Below are positions 52,142 to 60,679 of a stretch of DNA of 64,000 nt, one piece after another. How positions within the stretch are numbered: the first letter of the stretch is position 1; the number at the start of each line of letters is the position of its first letter. Location: contig CAYQBG010000016.1 in NCBI GenBank assembly GCA_964415675.1, positions 1 through 64,000 of the forward strand, given 5' to 3'. The translations under genes and the position numbers were made by a program. The notes beneath the pieces were generated by a model. The model did not search any database, was not told where the DNA came from, and saw only the letters and a program-made list of their open reading frames with translations. The stretch comes from UBA5336 sp964415675 (GTDB lineage: Bacteria; Pseudomonadota; Alphaproteobacteria; Caulobacterales; Hyphomonadaceae).

Positions 52142-53286
52142 GTCGCGCCCTCCCCCCCGGCCAGGCGGTCGCGCAGGAGGAATCGGCGACGCTGCGCGCC
52201 AGCTGACGGTCGCGGCGTTCGAAAAACGAGCCAGGCGAGCACAACAATCGTACCAAGCGGAAGCGCATATTGCGCGCCATTCAGCGCCGGGTCGTCTGCA
52301 GCCGCCGACTGGACCGATAATTGCGCAATGACCAGGACAAGCGCGCCAACAGTGGCAAACGCGATCCTGCGACTATAGCCATGCCGGGAAAAATCGCCGC
52401 CGATCACGGCTATGATGGCGATCATCGCCATCGCCACATTGAGCAGGGGGGTCGTCAGCCGCGCATGCGCTTCGGCCAGGAAGGCGTCGGCATTCTGGAC
52501 CTCCATATAATTCTTCCGATCCACGAAGAAGAGCTCATACAGATACCGGTCCGAGGATTTGAGGATCACTTCGCCTTCCTCGCGCAGGAATGGCGTGAGA
52601 TCGAACGTGTATTGCTCGAAATCGAGGATCGAAAGCGACGCATTCTCGTCGAGATCGTGGATTTGCCCGTTCCGCATGACAATCGCCGGGCGCCCGTCAA
52701 CCTCGATCATGGTCCCGGACTGGGCGAGATAATCGACGGGGCGTTCGGGGTCACGCGCATCGGAGATCAGGATGCCACGAAGCTCCCCGCCACGGGACTC
52801 GCGAGCAAAAAACGTCAGCTGCTCACTGGCCTGCGTAAACTGGCCCGGTCGAATCAGCGAGGCGGCAAGATCGGCGCGCGCGTCAGATACAGTCTCGCGC
52901 AACTGGCGCTGCGCGGTTGGCTGGACGAAAAGCCCTATCAGGAGATGGATGATTGCCGCCATGACAGCAAGCCGGATCACGGGAGATGCAATCTGCCAGC
53001 GCGACATGCTGGCAGCCTGCGCCACCACAATTTCGCTGTCGCGGTGAATCCGGTTGAGCGACCAGACCGCCGCGATGAACAGCGCAAGCGGGGTGAGCAA
53101 CGCAATGATCTGCGGTGCTCCGAGAATGACCACGTAAAAATATGTCAGCGCAGACTGGCGGTTTTCGATGATGAGATCGGTCCGCGACAGGCCCTGCGCA
53201 AGAATGGCCAGCAGGGCCAGTCCGCCGACAATGATCAGGACGGTCCGCAACACCTGGCGAAACAGGTAACTCTGTATCAGATTCAT
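52138..53286 (-). CDS. lptF: LPS export ABC transporter permease LptF
   Basis: A 382-residue LptF-type permease: N-terminal helices beginning SYLFRQVLRTVLIIVGGLAL, the periplasmic jellyroll (about residues 130-270) and three C-terminal helices. It works with LptG and LptB in LPS transport. The ATG at 53286 starts MNLIQSYLFRQ, the common LptF N-terminus; a longer frame from 53310 adds only a few basic residues. It is divergent from pepA with 119 bp between them, an arrangement shared with many Gram-negative bacteria. Confidence 0.9.
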   Translation of the reverse strand: MNLIQSYLFRQVLRTVLIIVGGLALLAILAQGLSRTDLIIENRQSALTYFYVVILGAPQIIALLTPLALFIAAVWSLNRIHRDSEIVVAQAASMSRWQIASPVIRLAVMAAIIHLLIGLFVQPTAQRQLRETVSDARADLAASLIRPGQFTQASEQLTFFARESRGGELRGILISDARDPERPVDYLAQSGTMIEVDGRPAIVMRNGQIHDLDENASLSILDFEQYTFDLTPFLREEGEVILKSSDRYLYELFFVDRKNYMEVQNADAFLAEAHARLTTPLLNVAMAMIAIIAVIGGDFSRHGYSRRIAFATVGALVLVIAQLSVQSAAADDPALNGAQYALPLGTIVVLAWLVFRTPRPSAGAQRRRFLLRDRLAGGEGAT

Positions 53287-53405
53287 GCGCCCGCCACGTC
53301 TCCCGGTCATGCTGTCCCGGCACCCGGGCCCTGAAATTCCCTTGCTAGCGAGTTGCGCTTGCGCCGTCGATGCTTAGTTTCCCGCTTAAACGGAGTGAAA
53401 TGCAC

Positions 53406-54872
53406 ATGAAAATTACGTTCACCGATACTGCCAAGGCAGACATTGTTGCGTTTGTCATCGACGAAGGGGCGAAACTTCCTGAAGACGCAAAGACACTGGA
53501 TGAGGCTTGCGGCGGCCTTCTGTCGGAAGCGGCCACATCAGCGCGCTTCAAGGGCAAGGCCGGCCAGCAGGCGCTGATTGTCCTTCCAGCCGATTCCAAG
53601 GCACGGCGCGCCGTGCTGGTCGGCGGCGGCAAGGCCGGCGAACGCGAAGTGAAAGCCTGGGAGAAGATCGGCGCCGGCCTCGTCAAGGCCCATGCCGCCA
53701 GCGGCTTCAGGACGCTCGCGCTCTATGCCGATACGCCTGAACATGCCGCTGCGGCCGCGGGCGGAGCGAAACTCGCCGCCTATCGATTTGATACCTATTT
53801 CACCAGGCTCACGGACGACCAGAAGCCCACCCTCACGGGCCTGTCCCTCGTCGTCAGCGACGAAAAGGCCGCGAAAAAGGCCTTCAAGCCCATCGATGCG
53901 GCGAGCGACGGGACGGCTCTGGCCCGCGACCTGATGCATGAGCCGCCAAATGTGCTCTATCCTGCCGCTTTTGCAGAGCGGATCAGTGGGCTGGCAAGCG
54001 AAGGGCTTGAGGTCGAGATCCTTGGCGAGAAGGAGATGGAGGCGCTGGGCATGGGGGCGCTGCTGGGCGTTGGACAGGGCTCGGTGCGCGAAAGTCAGCT
54101 TGGCGTGATGAAATGGATGGGCGGCAAGGACGACGAAGACCCTGTGATCCTTTGCGGCAAGGGGGTATGTTTCGACACCGGCGGCATTTCGCTGAAACCG
54201 GGTCCCGGGATGGAGGACATGAAGGGCGATATGGGCGGCGCGGCCGCAGTGACCGGCGCCATGCTGGCGCTGGCGCGGCGCAAGGCGAAGGTGAATGTGA
54301 TCGGCCTTGTCGGCCTTGTCGAGAACATGCCGGACGGCAATGCGATCCGCCCGGGCGACATTCTCACATCAGCGTCCGGCCAGACCATAGAAGTCCAGAA
54401 CACAGATGCCGAGGGCCGGCTCGTCCTGTCCGATGTGCTCTGGTATGCACAGGAAAAGTTCAAGCCCCGTGCGATCGTCGACCTCGCCACGCTGACCGGC
54501 GCGATCGTCATCTCGCTCGGCCATGAACATGCCGGGCTTTTCTCGAACAATGACGATCTCGCCGATGCAATCAGCGCAGCCGGCAAATCTTCCGGCGAGA
54601 CGGTCTGGCGCCTGCCGATGGGAGATCCCTATGACAAGCTGCTGAAATCGAAATTCGCCGATATGCGGAACATTGGCGGGCGCACAGCCGGATCGATCAC
54701 AGCCGCTCAGTTCCTCCAGCGCTTCGTCAGCAAGGATGTGGCCTGGGCTCATCTCGATATTGCCGGTGTGGCCTGGAAAGAAGGCGAAAAGGATGCCACC
54801 GATCCCGCCTGGGCCTCCGGTTTCGGCCCACGCCTGCTCAGCCAGTGGATCGCGGAGACTTATGAGAGCTGA
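53406..54872 (+). CDS. pepA: Leucyl aminopeptidase (M17)
   Basis: A 488-residue M17 leucine aminopeptidase, a cytosolic hexameric di-zinc enzyme that removes N-terminal residues. The signature NTDAEGRLVLSDVLWY is intact, and the metal/substrate segment GKGVCFDTGGISLKPG carries the conserved Lys and Asp. The start at 53406 has GGAG ten bases upstream; 53400 is an alternative. E. coli PepA (503 residues) can also bind DNA, but that role is not inferable here. The downstream spacer contains a perfect hairpin before holC. Confidence 0.94.
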   Translation: MKITFTDTAKADIVAFVIDEGAKLPEDAKTLDEACGGLLSEAATSARFKGKAGQQALIVLPADSKARRAVLVGGGKAGEREVKAWEKIGAGLVKAHAASGFRTLALYADTPEHAAAAAGGAKLAAYRFDTYFTRLTDDQKPTLTGLSLVVSDEKAAKKAFKPIDAASDGTALARDLMHEPPNVLYPAAFAERISGLASEGLEVEILGEKEMEALGMGALLGVGQGSVRESQLGVMKWMGGKDDEDPVILCGKGVCFDTGGISLKPGPGMEDMKGDMGGAAAVTGAMLALARRKAKVNVIGLVGLVENMPDGNAIRPGDILTSASGQTIEVQNTDAEGRLVLSDVLWYAQEKFKPRAIVDLATLTGAIVISLGHEHAGLFSNNDDLADAISAAGKSSGETVWRLPMGDPYDKLLKSKFADMRNIGGRTAGSITAAQFLQRFVSKDVAWAHLDIAGVAWKEGEKDATDPAWASGFGPRLLSQWIAETYES

Positions 54873-54915
54873 CCGGTCTGGACGCATCAGGTCAAGGTTG
54901 ATCGCAGGCGCGCAG

Positions 54916-54955
54916 GCGTCTCTCCTGTCTAGCCATGCGCGGACAGGAGAGACGC
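54916..54955. repeat. Perfect 14-bp inverted repeat between pepA and holC
   Basis: GCGTCTCTCCTGTC at 54916-54929 pairs exactly with its inverse at 54942-54955 around a 12-nt loop. It begins 44 bp after the pepA stop and ends 52 bp before holC. No T-run follows, so it is not a canonical Rho-independent terminator. It could be an RNA-stabilising stem or a binding site. Confidence 0.65.
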
Positions 54956-55007
54956 TGTCAGAGTGGCCTTGGGTGCGTGAAAACCGCGGGAAACGGGGCT
55001 TGTCGGG

Positions 55008-55481
55008 ATGAGCGTTGGCCAGCTGCCCGAATGGTGGTTCTACCACCTTGAGCGCCAGAATCTCGAAAGCGCCACCGCGCCACTGATCGAGAAGTGTCTT
55101 GAACACGGCTGGCGCGTTCTGATCGTCTCGCCCGAGCCACAGCGCCGGTCAATGATCGATGAGGCACTCTGGAGCTACCGCGACGACAGTTTCCTGCCAC
55201 ATGGCGAGGCGGGCGCAGAAGGACTTGATGCCGCCCGCCAGCCAGTGCTGATTTCCCCAACACCGGAAAATCTCAACGGCGCAGAAGCTGCCCTGCTGCT
55301 TGATGCGGCGGAACTGGCGCCGGATGCGGCCTATTCTCGCTGTATGGTCATGTTTGACGGCGCCGACGCGCAGACCCGCGCGAAAGCCCGTGCCCAATTC
55401 AAGGCGGCGAAAGATGCCGGCCTGACCTGCCGCTATTTCCAGCAGACGCCGAAGGGTGGCTGGAAAGAGGCCGGAAGCTGA
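55008..55481 (+). CDS. holC: DNA polymerase III subunit chi
   Basis: A 157-residue HolC-family protein, the chi subunit of the clamp-loader complex that links it to SSB. The pattern WWFYHLERQNLESATAPLIEKCLEHGWRVLIV is family-typical, followed by DEALWSYRDDSFLPHG and PVLISPTPENLNGAEAALLLD. Length is near the usual 145-155. It follows pepA on the same strand, as in many proteobacteria, and precedes a GtrA-family gene by 16 bp. Confidence 0.92.
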   Translation: MSVGQLPEWWFYHLERQNLESATAPLIEKCLEHGWRVLIVSPEPQRRSMIDEALWSYRDDSFLPHGEAGAEGLDAARQPVLISPTPENLNGAEAALLLDAAELAPDAAYSRCMVMFDGADAQTRAKARAQFKAAKDAGLTCRYFQQTPKGGWKEAGS

Positions 55482-55497
55482 ACGGGCGGACGCGTAT

Positions 55498-55926
55498 ATG
55501 AGCCGCAAAGATCCTGCCAACCGGCATCTGGCCTCGGGCGTGCGGGCGCACGGCGAAAGCGAGTTCTATCTTCTCATACGCTATTTGCTGGTCGGCGGCG
55601 CTGCGACTGCGGTCCATGCCGCTGTCTCGATCACACTTCTCCTGCTAAGCGACTTGTCGCCGCTTTATGGTCATGTGGTGGGTTTCACAGCCGGGTTCAT
55701 CGTCTCCGCGCTGGGCCATGCGGTCTACACATTCCGGCTGAAACGCGGGCACGGGCCGGCGATTGCACGCTTTTTCGCCGTCGCATTGCTTGCGCTTGTC
55801 GCCAGCGAAGCGGCTCTGGCAGTGCTTATCGGAACATGGGGTATTGCGCCGCTGAAGGCGCAGCTGGCGGCCATCGCAATTTCGGTGGTCTGTTCCTTCA
55901 CCCTCGCCCGACTCTGGGCATTCTGA
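55498..55926 (+). CDS. GtrA-family membrane protein
   Basis: A 142-residue protein with four hydrophobic helices. LLIRYLLVGGAATAVHAAVSITLLL, the GFTAGFIVSALGHAVYTFRLKR segment and the final SFTLARLWAF match the GtrA family, small proteins that help move undecaprenyl-phosphate-linked sugars or teichoic/O-antigen sugars across the membrane. No glycosyltransferase partner is adjacent. The ATG at 55498 follows the holC stop by 16 bp. The target polysaccharide is unknown. Confidence 0.82.
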   Translation: MSRKDPANRHLASGVRAHGESEFYLLIRYLLVGGAATAVHAAVSITLLLLSDLSPLYGHVVGFTAGFIVSALGHAVYTFRLKRGHGPAIARFFAVALLALVASEAALAVLIGTWGIAPLKAQLAAIAISVVCSFTLARLWAF

Positions 55927-55963
55927 ATGGCCGGCGCAAGGGCAAGAAAGGGCGTCGGAAAGC

Positions 55964-56173
55964 TTACATCGGCTGTTTATCTGCCGGTGGCTTGCCCGGC
56001 AGGCTGAGCAGCGTGACGACCAGCCCGGCAAGAGCCAGCAGGCCCAGCGTGGCGGTGATCGGCACAAGATTGGCGGGCAGAGCGCCTGTCCACACAAAGT
56101 GTATCGCCGGATACAGCGCCGCAATCACGACCACAAAAAAGACGAGCTTGATATAGGCAAGGACAGCAGTCAT
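55964..56173 (-). CDS. Small two-TM membrane protein of unknown function
   Basis: A 69-residue hydrophobic protein with two predicted helices (about residues 4-24 and 34-57) and a short basic tail. The ATG at 56173 has GGGAG eight bases upstream, which supports translation. It converges on the GtrA gene and is divergent from ndk. It resembles small DUF1049/LapA-type proteins in size and layout, but no clear motif confirms that. Confidence 0.55.
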   Translation of the reverse strand: MTAVLAYIKLVFFVVVIAALYPAIHFVWTGALPANLVPITATLGLLALAGLVVTLLSLPGKPPADKQPM

Positions 56174-56304
56174 TGGCGGGTCTCCCATTCGACGGTCAAT
56201 ATAGCGCATTTTGCCGGCGCACCCCAGCGGTTGCCGGCGGCGGTGGCTGGGTTTATAGGCCCGGCGAGTAACCCGACCCTATTTTTCGTCACGAGGACTC
56301 GCAC

Positions 56305-56727
56305 ATGGCCGTTCAGCGCACCTTTTCCATCATCAAGCCCGATGCCACCGCCCGCAACTTGACCGGCGCGGTCAACAAGGTGATCGAGGAGGCGGGCCTG
56401 CGCATCATCGCCCAGCGCCGTGTTCATATGAGCGAGGCGCAGGCCAGGCGCTTTTATGAAGTCCATGCCGAGCGCCCCTTCTATGGCGAACTCGTCGAAT
56501 TCATGACGTCTGGCCCTGTCGTGGTGCAGGTTCTCGAAGGAGAGGACGCCGTGGCGAAATATCGCGACGTCATGGGCGCCACCAATCCTGAAGAAGCGGC
56601 CGACGGCACGATCCGCAAGCTTTATGCGAATTCCATAGGCGAGAATTCGGTCCATGGCTCGGACAGCGCGGAAAATGCAGAGATCGAAATCCGCCAGTTC
56701 TTCTCCGAAGCCGATATCGTCGGTTGA
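56305..56727 (+). CDS. ndk: Nucleoside diphosphate kinase
   Basis: A 140-residue NDP kinase, which transfers the gamma-phosphate between NTPs and NDPs through a phosphohistidine. The active site His117 is in the diagnostic NSVHGSDS. The start AVQRTFSIIKPDATARN and the RPFYGELVEFMTSGPVV segment are family-typical. Length is normal. It is monocistronic, with the convergent cysE 46 bp downstream. Confidence 0.97.
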   Translation: MAVQRTFSIIKPDATARNLTGAVNKVIEEAGLRIIAQRRVHMSEAQARRFYEVHAERPFYGELVEFMTSGPVVVQVLEGEDAVAKYRDVMGATNPEEAADGTIRKLYANSIGENSVHGSDSAENAEIEIRQFFSEADIVG

Positions 56728-56773
56728 ATCAGGATAGCGTTGCGGTCCCGGCGATCACGGGACCGCAAGCCTC

Positions 56774-57577
56774 CTAGCCTTCGCCTGGAAGCCCCTGATC
56801 CATGCTGCGGGCCGGCTCGGCGCAGTCGCAACCGACAATTCTTGCGGGCACCCCCGCCACGGTGCAGCGCGCTGGCACATCCTTGAGCACCACAGAGCCG
56901 GCGGCCACCTTCGCTTCGTCTCCGACACGAATATTGCCAAGCACCTTTGCGCCAACGGACAACAGGACGCCATCGCCGATCTTGGGGTGGCGGTCGCCGA
57001 CTTCCTTGCCTGTTCCGCCCAGCGTGACGCCGTGCAGGAGCGAGCAATTGTCACCCACCACCGCGGTTTCGCCAATCGTGATGCCGCTGGCATGATCGAA
57101 CATCACGCCGGTGCCGATGCGCGCGGCAGGATGGATATCGACCCCGAACAGCTCCGAGGCACGGCTCTGGAAATGAAAGGCCAGCGTTTCGCGGCCATGG
57201 CGCCAGAGATGATGCCCGATCCGATGGGTTTGCAGCGCCAGAAAGCCCTTGAAGAACAGGAAGGGCTGCAACAGGCCACGGCAGGCTGGATCGCGGTCAA
57301 GGACCGCCCACATATCGGCTTCGGCAGCCTCCACCAGGGCGGCATTGCTGTCAAAGGCCCGCTCGCAAATGCGGCGGACCTGCAGCGCGCCCATATCCGG
57401 TCCCGCCAGTTTCTCGGCGAGATGATAGGACAGCGCCTGGCACGTCGAATCATGGCTCAGGATTGCCGCATTTATATAGCTGCCAAGTGTCGGCTCTTCA
57501 GAGGCAGCGGCAGCAGCCTCGAATTGCAGGCGCGTCCAGGCCGGCGGACGCGCGCCTGTATCGGGGTTCTCGCTCAT
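56774..57577 (-). CDS. cysE: Serine O-acetyltransferase
   Basis: A 267-residue serine acetyltransferase, the first step of cysteine synthesis (serine + acetyl-CoA to O-acetylserine). The N-terminal helical half (LPSYHLAEKL-like region) precedes the left-handed beta-helix of hexapeptide repeats, with DIHPAARIGTGVMFDHASGITIGETAVVGDN as the recognisable core and its catalytic Asp-His in the helix start. The long loop HGVTLGGTGKEVGDRHPKIG is family-typical. The C-terminal tail is short and ends LPGEG rather than in Ile as in forms that bind CysK. The TATATGC at 57597-57603 upstream may be part of its -10 region. Confidence 0.94.
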   Translation of the reverse strand: MSENPDTGARPPAWTRLQFEAAAAASEEPTLGSYINAAILSHDSTCQALSYHLAEKLAGPDMGALQVRRICERAFDSNAALVEAAEADMWAVLDRDPACRGLLQPFLFFKGFLALQTHRIGHHLWRHGRETLAFHFQSRASELFGVDIHPAARIGTGVMFDHASGITIGETAVVGDNCSLLHGVTLGGTGKEVGDRHPKIGDGVLLSVGAKVLGNIRVGDEAKVAAGSVVLKDVPARCTVAGVPARIVGCDCAEPARSMDQGLPGEG

Positions 57578-57814
57578 CGCAAATGGCTCGCTTTCTTATA
57601 TGCAACAACGCCGAAAGTGGGCCAGCGCGCCGCAGCTGACAAGTCCCCGCCGCCATCGGATTCCCGCCCAACCAGGACACAGGATTTCGACGTCCACCAT
57701 CGGCCACACATGTGATTCATTCTCATCGACCTGCCTGGCGGGCTTAGAACGGCACATCCGCAATCAACGCGACTGAGTTCGAGCCCCCATAACCTGCTCT
57801 CATAAAGGTTCCGT

Positions 57815-59272
57815 TCAATCCTCCGCCGCCCTGGTCTGATCAGAGGCATCGGCCTGGGCAACGCATTGAGCGGGCGAGGAGATTATCCAGCCGATAATGA
57901 ACGGGATCGCGATGCCCGGCAGCCCTTCATAGACCTGGCCATGCCAGCCAAGCCCGTAGCGCCAGACCATCGCGATGAGCACGCCGCCAAACATCAGCTC
58001 CACCGCATGCAGCTCGCTCAACTTCCGGCCCAGTGCATAGAGCGCCAGCAGCGGCGCAAAAGCGCAGGCAAGGGTTGACCAGGCCAGGATCACCAGCGTG
58101 AACACGCTGCGATTACCCGATATCGCCAGCAACAGGGCCAGCAGCGTCACCGCTGCCGTCGCCGATTTGAGCAGCCAGGGCCGCTCCAGCCGCTGGGGGA
58201 CGAGATCATGCGTGATCGCGGCCGAGCAGGACAAGACGACCGAGTCTGCGGTTGACATTGTGGCGGCGAAGATGCCGGCAAGGATCAGGCCGACAAACAC
58301 GTCCGGCAGCAGCTGCTGCGCCATGCGCGGCAGGGCCAGTTCGGGATCGATCTCGCCCAGATCGGGCAGGTAGACCTTGGCCAGGAGCGAGAGCCCGGCC
58401 GCGAGGATATAGAAGAGGACGAAGAAGCCATAATACCAGGCCCTGGTGCGGACCATGTGGCTCTCATCGTCCAGCGACATGAACCGCACCATGACATGCG
58501 GCTGGCCGACCACGGAAAACCCGGCGAACAGCCAGCCGAGTATGAACAGGCCGACGCCCAGCCCGCCGGTCAGGAGAAGCTCGTCAGGCTCGGGAAGTAG
58601 ATTGAGATATCTCCCGCCATCCATGGGCGCGAGTGTCTCCACGATGCCAGACCAGCCGCCAGCACCGGCAAAGCCGACAAAGAAAAGCACCGACAAGGCC
58701 CCAAGCATGCAGATGGACTGAATCGCATCGGTCCAGATCGATGCGCGGATCCCCCCTGCAATCGAATAGGCGATGATCATGGCCGCCACGATGGTCGCGC
58801 CGAGCTTGGGGTCGAGGCCGAGCACGCCTTCCAGCGCCTTCCCGCCGGCTGAGATCTGAGCAGCGGCATAAGCCCCGAGAAACAGGACCATGATCACGGC
58901 AGCGCGCCGCTGCCAGAAGGCGAAATTCGTCCCGTGCCAATTGGCCATGACCGAAGCGAAGGAAGCCTCGCCCGTCACGCCCGTAGCTTCTCGCAGCTTC
59001 CTGTGGATAAACATGGAACCGAGATAGTCCCCGACAATCCAGCCGAACATCAGCCAGACTGCCGACAAACCCGTCGCATAGCCATAACCGATCACCCCGA
59101 TGAAGAGATAACCGGAATTATTGGTCGCCACCGCCGAGAGGCCGGTCAGCCAGGGCGAGACGCTTTGTCCAGCCAGATAATAGTCCTTGCGCTCGCCCGT
59201 GGCCACGCGCGCCGAGGCGAGCCCGACGGCCAGGAAGATGGCGAGGATAATGAGAAAGCTGGCAAGTATCAT
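57815..59272 (-). CDS. Sodium:solute symporter family transporter
   Basis: A 485-residue SSS-family (PF00474) transporter with about 13 membrane helices. Recognisable parts are YYLAGQSVSPWLTGLSAVATNNSGYLFIGVIGYGY at the start, which holds the sodium-site helix, and SVVGQPHVMVRFMSLDDE, the SSF signature also found in PutP-like proteins. A TMSTADSVVLSCSAA helix carries the second sodium site. It may take up proline, betaine or another compatible solute, but the substrate is not determined. The gene lies 23 bp after the MFS gene, so it appears to be the last gene of the ectoine operon. Confidence 0.87.
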   Translation of the reverse strand: MILASFLIILAIFLAVGLASARVATGERKDYYLAGQSVSPWLTGLSAVATNNSGYLFIGVIGYGYATGLSAVWLMFGWIVGDYLGSMFIHRKLREATGVTGEASFASVMANWHGTNFAFWQRRAAVIMVLFLGAYAAAQISAGGKALEGVLGLDPKLGATIVAAMIIAYSIAGGIRASIWTDAIQSICMLGALSVLFFVGFAGAGGWSGIVETLAPMDGGRYLNLLPEPDELLLTGGLGVGLFILGWLFAGFSVVGQPHVMVRFMSLDDESHMVRTRAWYYGFFVLFYILAAGLSLLAKVYLPDLGEIDPELALPRMAQQLLPDVFVGLILAGIFAATMSTADSVVLSCSAAITHDLVPQRLERPWLLKSATAAVTLLALLLAISGNRSVFTLVILAWSTLACAFAPLLALYALGRKLSELHAVELMFGGVLIAMVWRYGLGWHGQVYEGLPGIAIPFIIGWIISSPAQCVAQADASDQTRAAED

Positions 59273-59295
59273 GGAGGCTGAAGGGCGTTATTGTT

Positions 59296-60678
59296 TCACG
59301 CGCCGCCTTGCGCGTCCGGCGTGGGCGCCGGCTCATGGACAGGGTCTTCCAGACCACCGAGATAGGCGAAGAGGTCGAGCTGCTCTTCCTCGTCGCCGCG
59401 TGGGTCGATTTCAGCGACCGAAAGCGAAGTGGCTGGCACAAATCCGTAGCTTTCCTTGTCTTCTTCGACCACTTGCGGGCGGTCGGCCCGGCGCAGGAGC
59501 ATTGCAGCGAGGAGAAGGAAGAAGAACGCCGCCGAGAACACGAACAGTCCGCGATCGCCAAGCGGCAGGCTCATGGCAAGGCCGCCAAGCAACGGTCCGG
59601 CGATTGAACCAATGCCCCAGATAAGCAGGATGCCGGCCATCATAGGCGTCGCCTTGCCCGGCCCGGCCCGGTCAGCGGCATGCGCCACGGCAATGCCGTA
59701 GAAGCTGAGCGCGCCGGCGCCATACATGGCGGCAATCAGAAGCGTTGCGGTCAGTCCGAGACCGGTGCCGACCACCACAAAGATCAGGGAGGCCGCCGCC
59801 CCGAGTGCAGCGCAGCCGGCAATCACCAGGCGCCGGTCAACCAGGTCCGAGAGGGCACCAAAGGGCCACTGCGCCGACATCGCACCGGCGATCAGCGCAG
59901 CATTGAAATAGGCGGCCATCGCTGCGGGCCGCGTCTCGTCCAGACTGCTTGCGAAAACCGGATAGAGCTGCCCGACGCCATTATTGATCATACCGGCGCC
60001 AAAGGCGGCGATCACGGCCGCAGGCGCGAGCGACCAGAGCTCGCGCGGGCCGAAAGGCTCTGGCGACGGGGCTTCCGGCTGGCTGCGCCGTGTCGCTGCG
60101 ACGGGCAGAAGCGAGGCGGTGAACAGCGCGGCGGCCAGCATCAGTCCCGCCCCAGGCTCACCGGCGAGGAAGGCAACCAGGAAGGGTCCGGCGACAACGC
60201 CGGTCTTGGTGACCACGAAATAGAAGCCAAGAACGCCGCCGCGCTGTTCCTCAGGCGCAGAATCCGCGATCCAGCTATCGCCGACGGTCATCAGGCCCGC
60301 CGCACAAAGCCCGACAATGAACTGAAGTCCGGCCCACCAGACGAGGAAAGGATGGATCGCAAAGCCGAAGGCGGCAAGGCTCGCAATGGCCGCGAAGATC
60401 GCATAGGCGCGAATATGCCCGACCATCCGGATTTCATGGGATGCGCTGAGCGTTCCGACAAGGAAGCCGAGCGCATAGGTCGATGTCACGAAACCGATGC
60501 CGAGGCTGGAAACCTCGCCAGCCTTCAGCGCCAGCACGATATAGACCGCGAGACCCGAAATCGCAGCCTGCAGAAGTGTCAGGCCGGCCGTGACCGTGAG
60601 GACATTGCGATAGCTGGCCAGCCCATCAAACCAGCCAGCTGCGGGATCTGCTTCAGGGGTGAGGTCTGGCTCGTTCAC
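59296..60678 (-). CDS. MFS transporter in the ectoine operon, YcaD-like
   Basis: A 460-residue 12-helix major facilitator protein. Motifs: GFVTSTYALGFLVGTLSASHE (a short A-motif region in the loop after TM2), GLCAAGLMTVGDSWIADSAPEEQRG (typical of YcaD-like MFS) and VAHAADRAGPGKATPMMAG. A hydrophilic C-terminal extension of about 60 residues is rich in acidic residues. Its GTG start (60678) comes one base after the stop of the aspartokinase gene, with TGAGGTG as a ribosome-binding site inside that stop region, so translation is strongly coupled. That makes a role in ectoine export, uptake or precursor transport plausible but unproven. Confidence 0.85.
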   Translation of the reverse strand: MNEPDLTPEADPAAGWFDGLASYRNVLTVTAGLTLLQAAISGLAVYIVLALKAGEVSSLGIGFVTSTYALGFLVGTLSASHEIRMVGHIRAYAIFAAIASLAAFGFAIHPFLVWWAGLQFIVGLCAAGLMTVGDSWIADSAPEEQRGGVLGFYFVVTKTGVVAGPFLVAFLAGEPGAGLMLAAALFTASLLPVAATRRSQPEAPSPEPFGPRELWSLAPAAVIAAFGAGMINNGVGQLYPVFASSLDETRPAAMAAYFNAALIAGAMSAQWPFGALSDLVDRRLVIAGCAALGAAASLIFVVVGTGLGLTATLLIAAMYGAGALSFYGIAVAHAADRAGPGKATPMMAGILLIWGIGSIAGPLLGGLAMSLPLGDRGLFVFSAAFFFLLLAAMLLRRADRPQVVEEDKESYGFVPATSLSVAEIDPRGDEEEQLDLFAYLGGLEDPVHEPAPTPDAQGGA

Positions 60679-60679
60679 C

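Noticed and set aside
57578..57814. Possible gene or RNA between cysE and the sodium symporter
   Set aside because: Only short frames without a ribosome-binding site; apart from a possible cysE -10 element nothing is seen.
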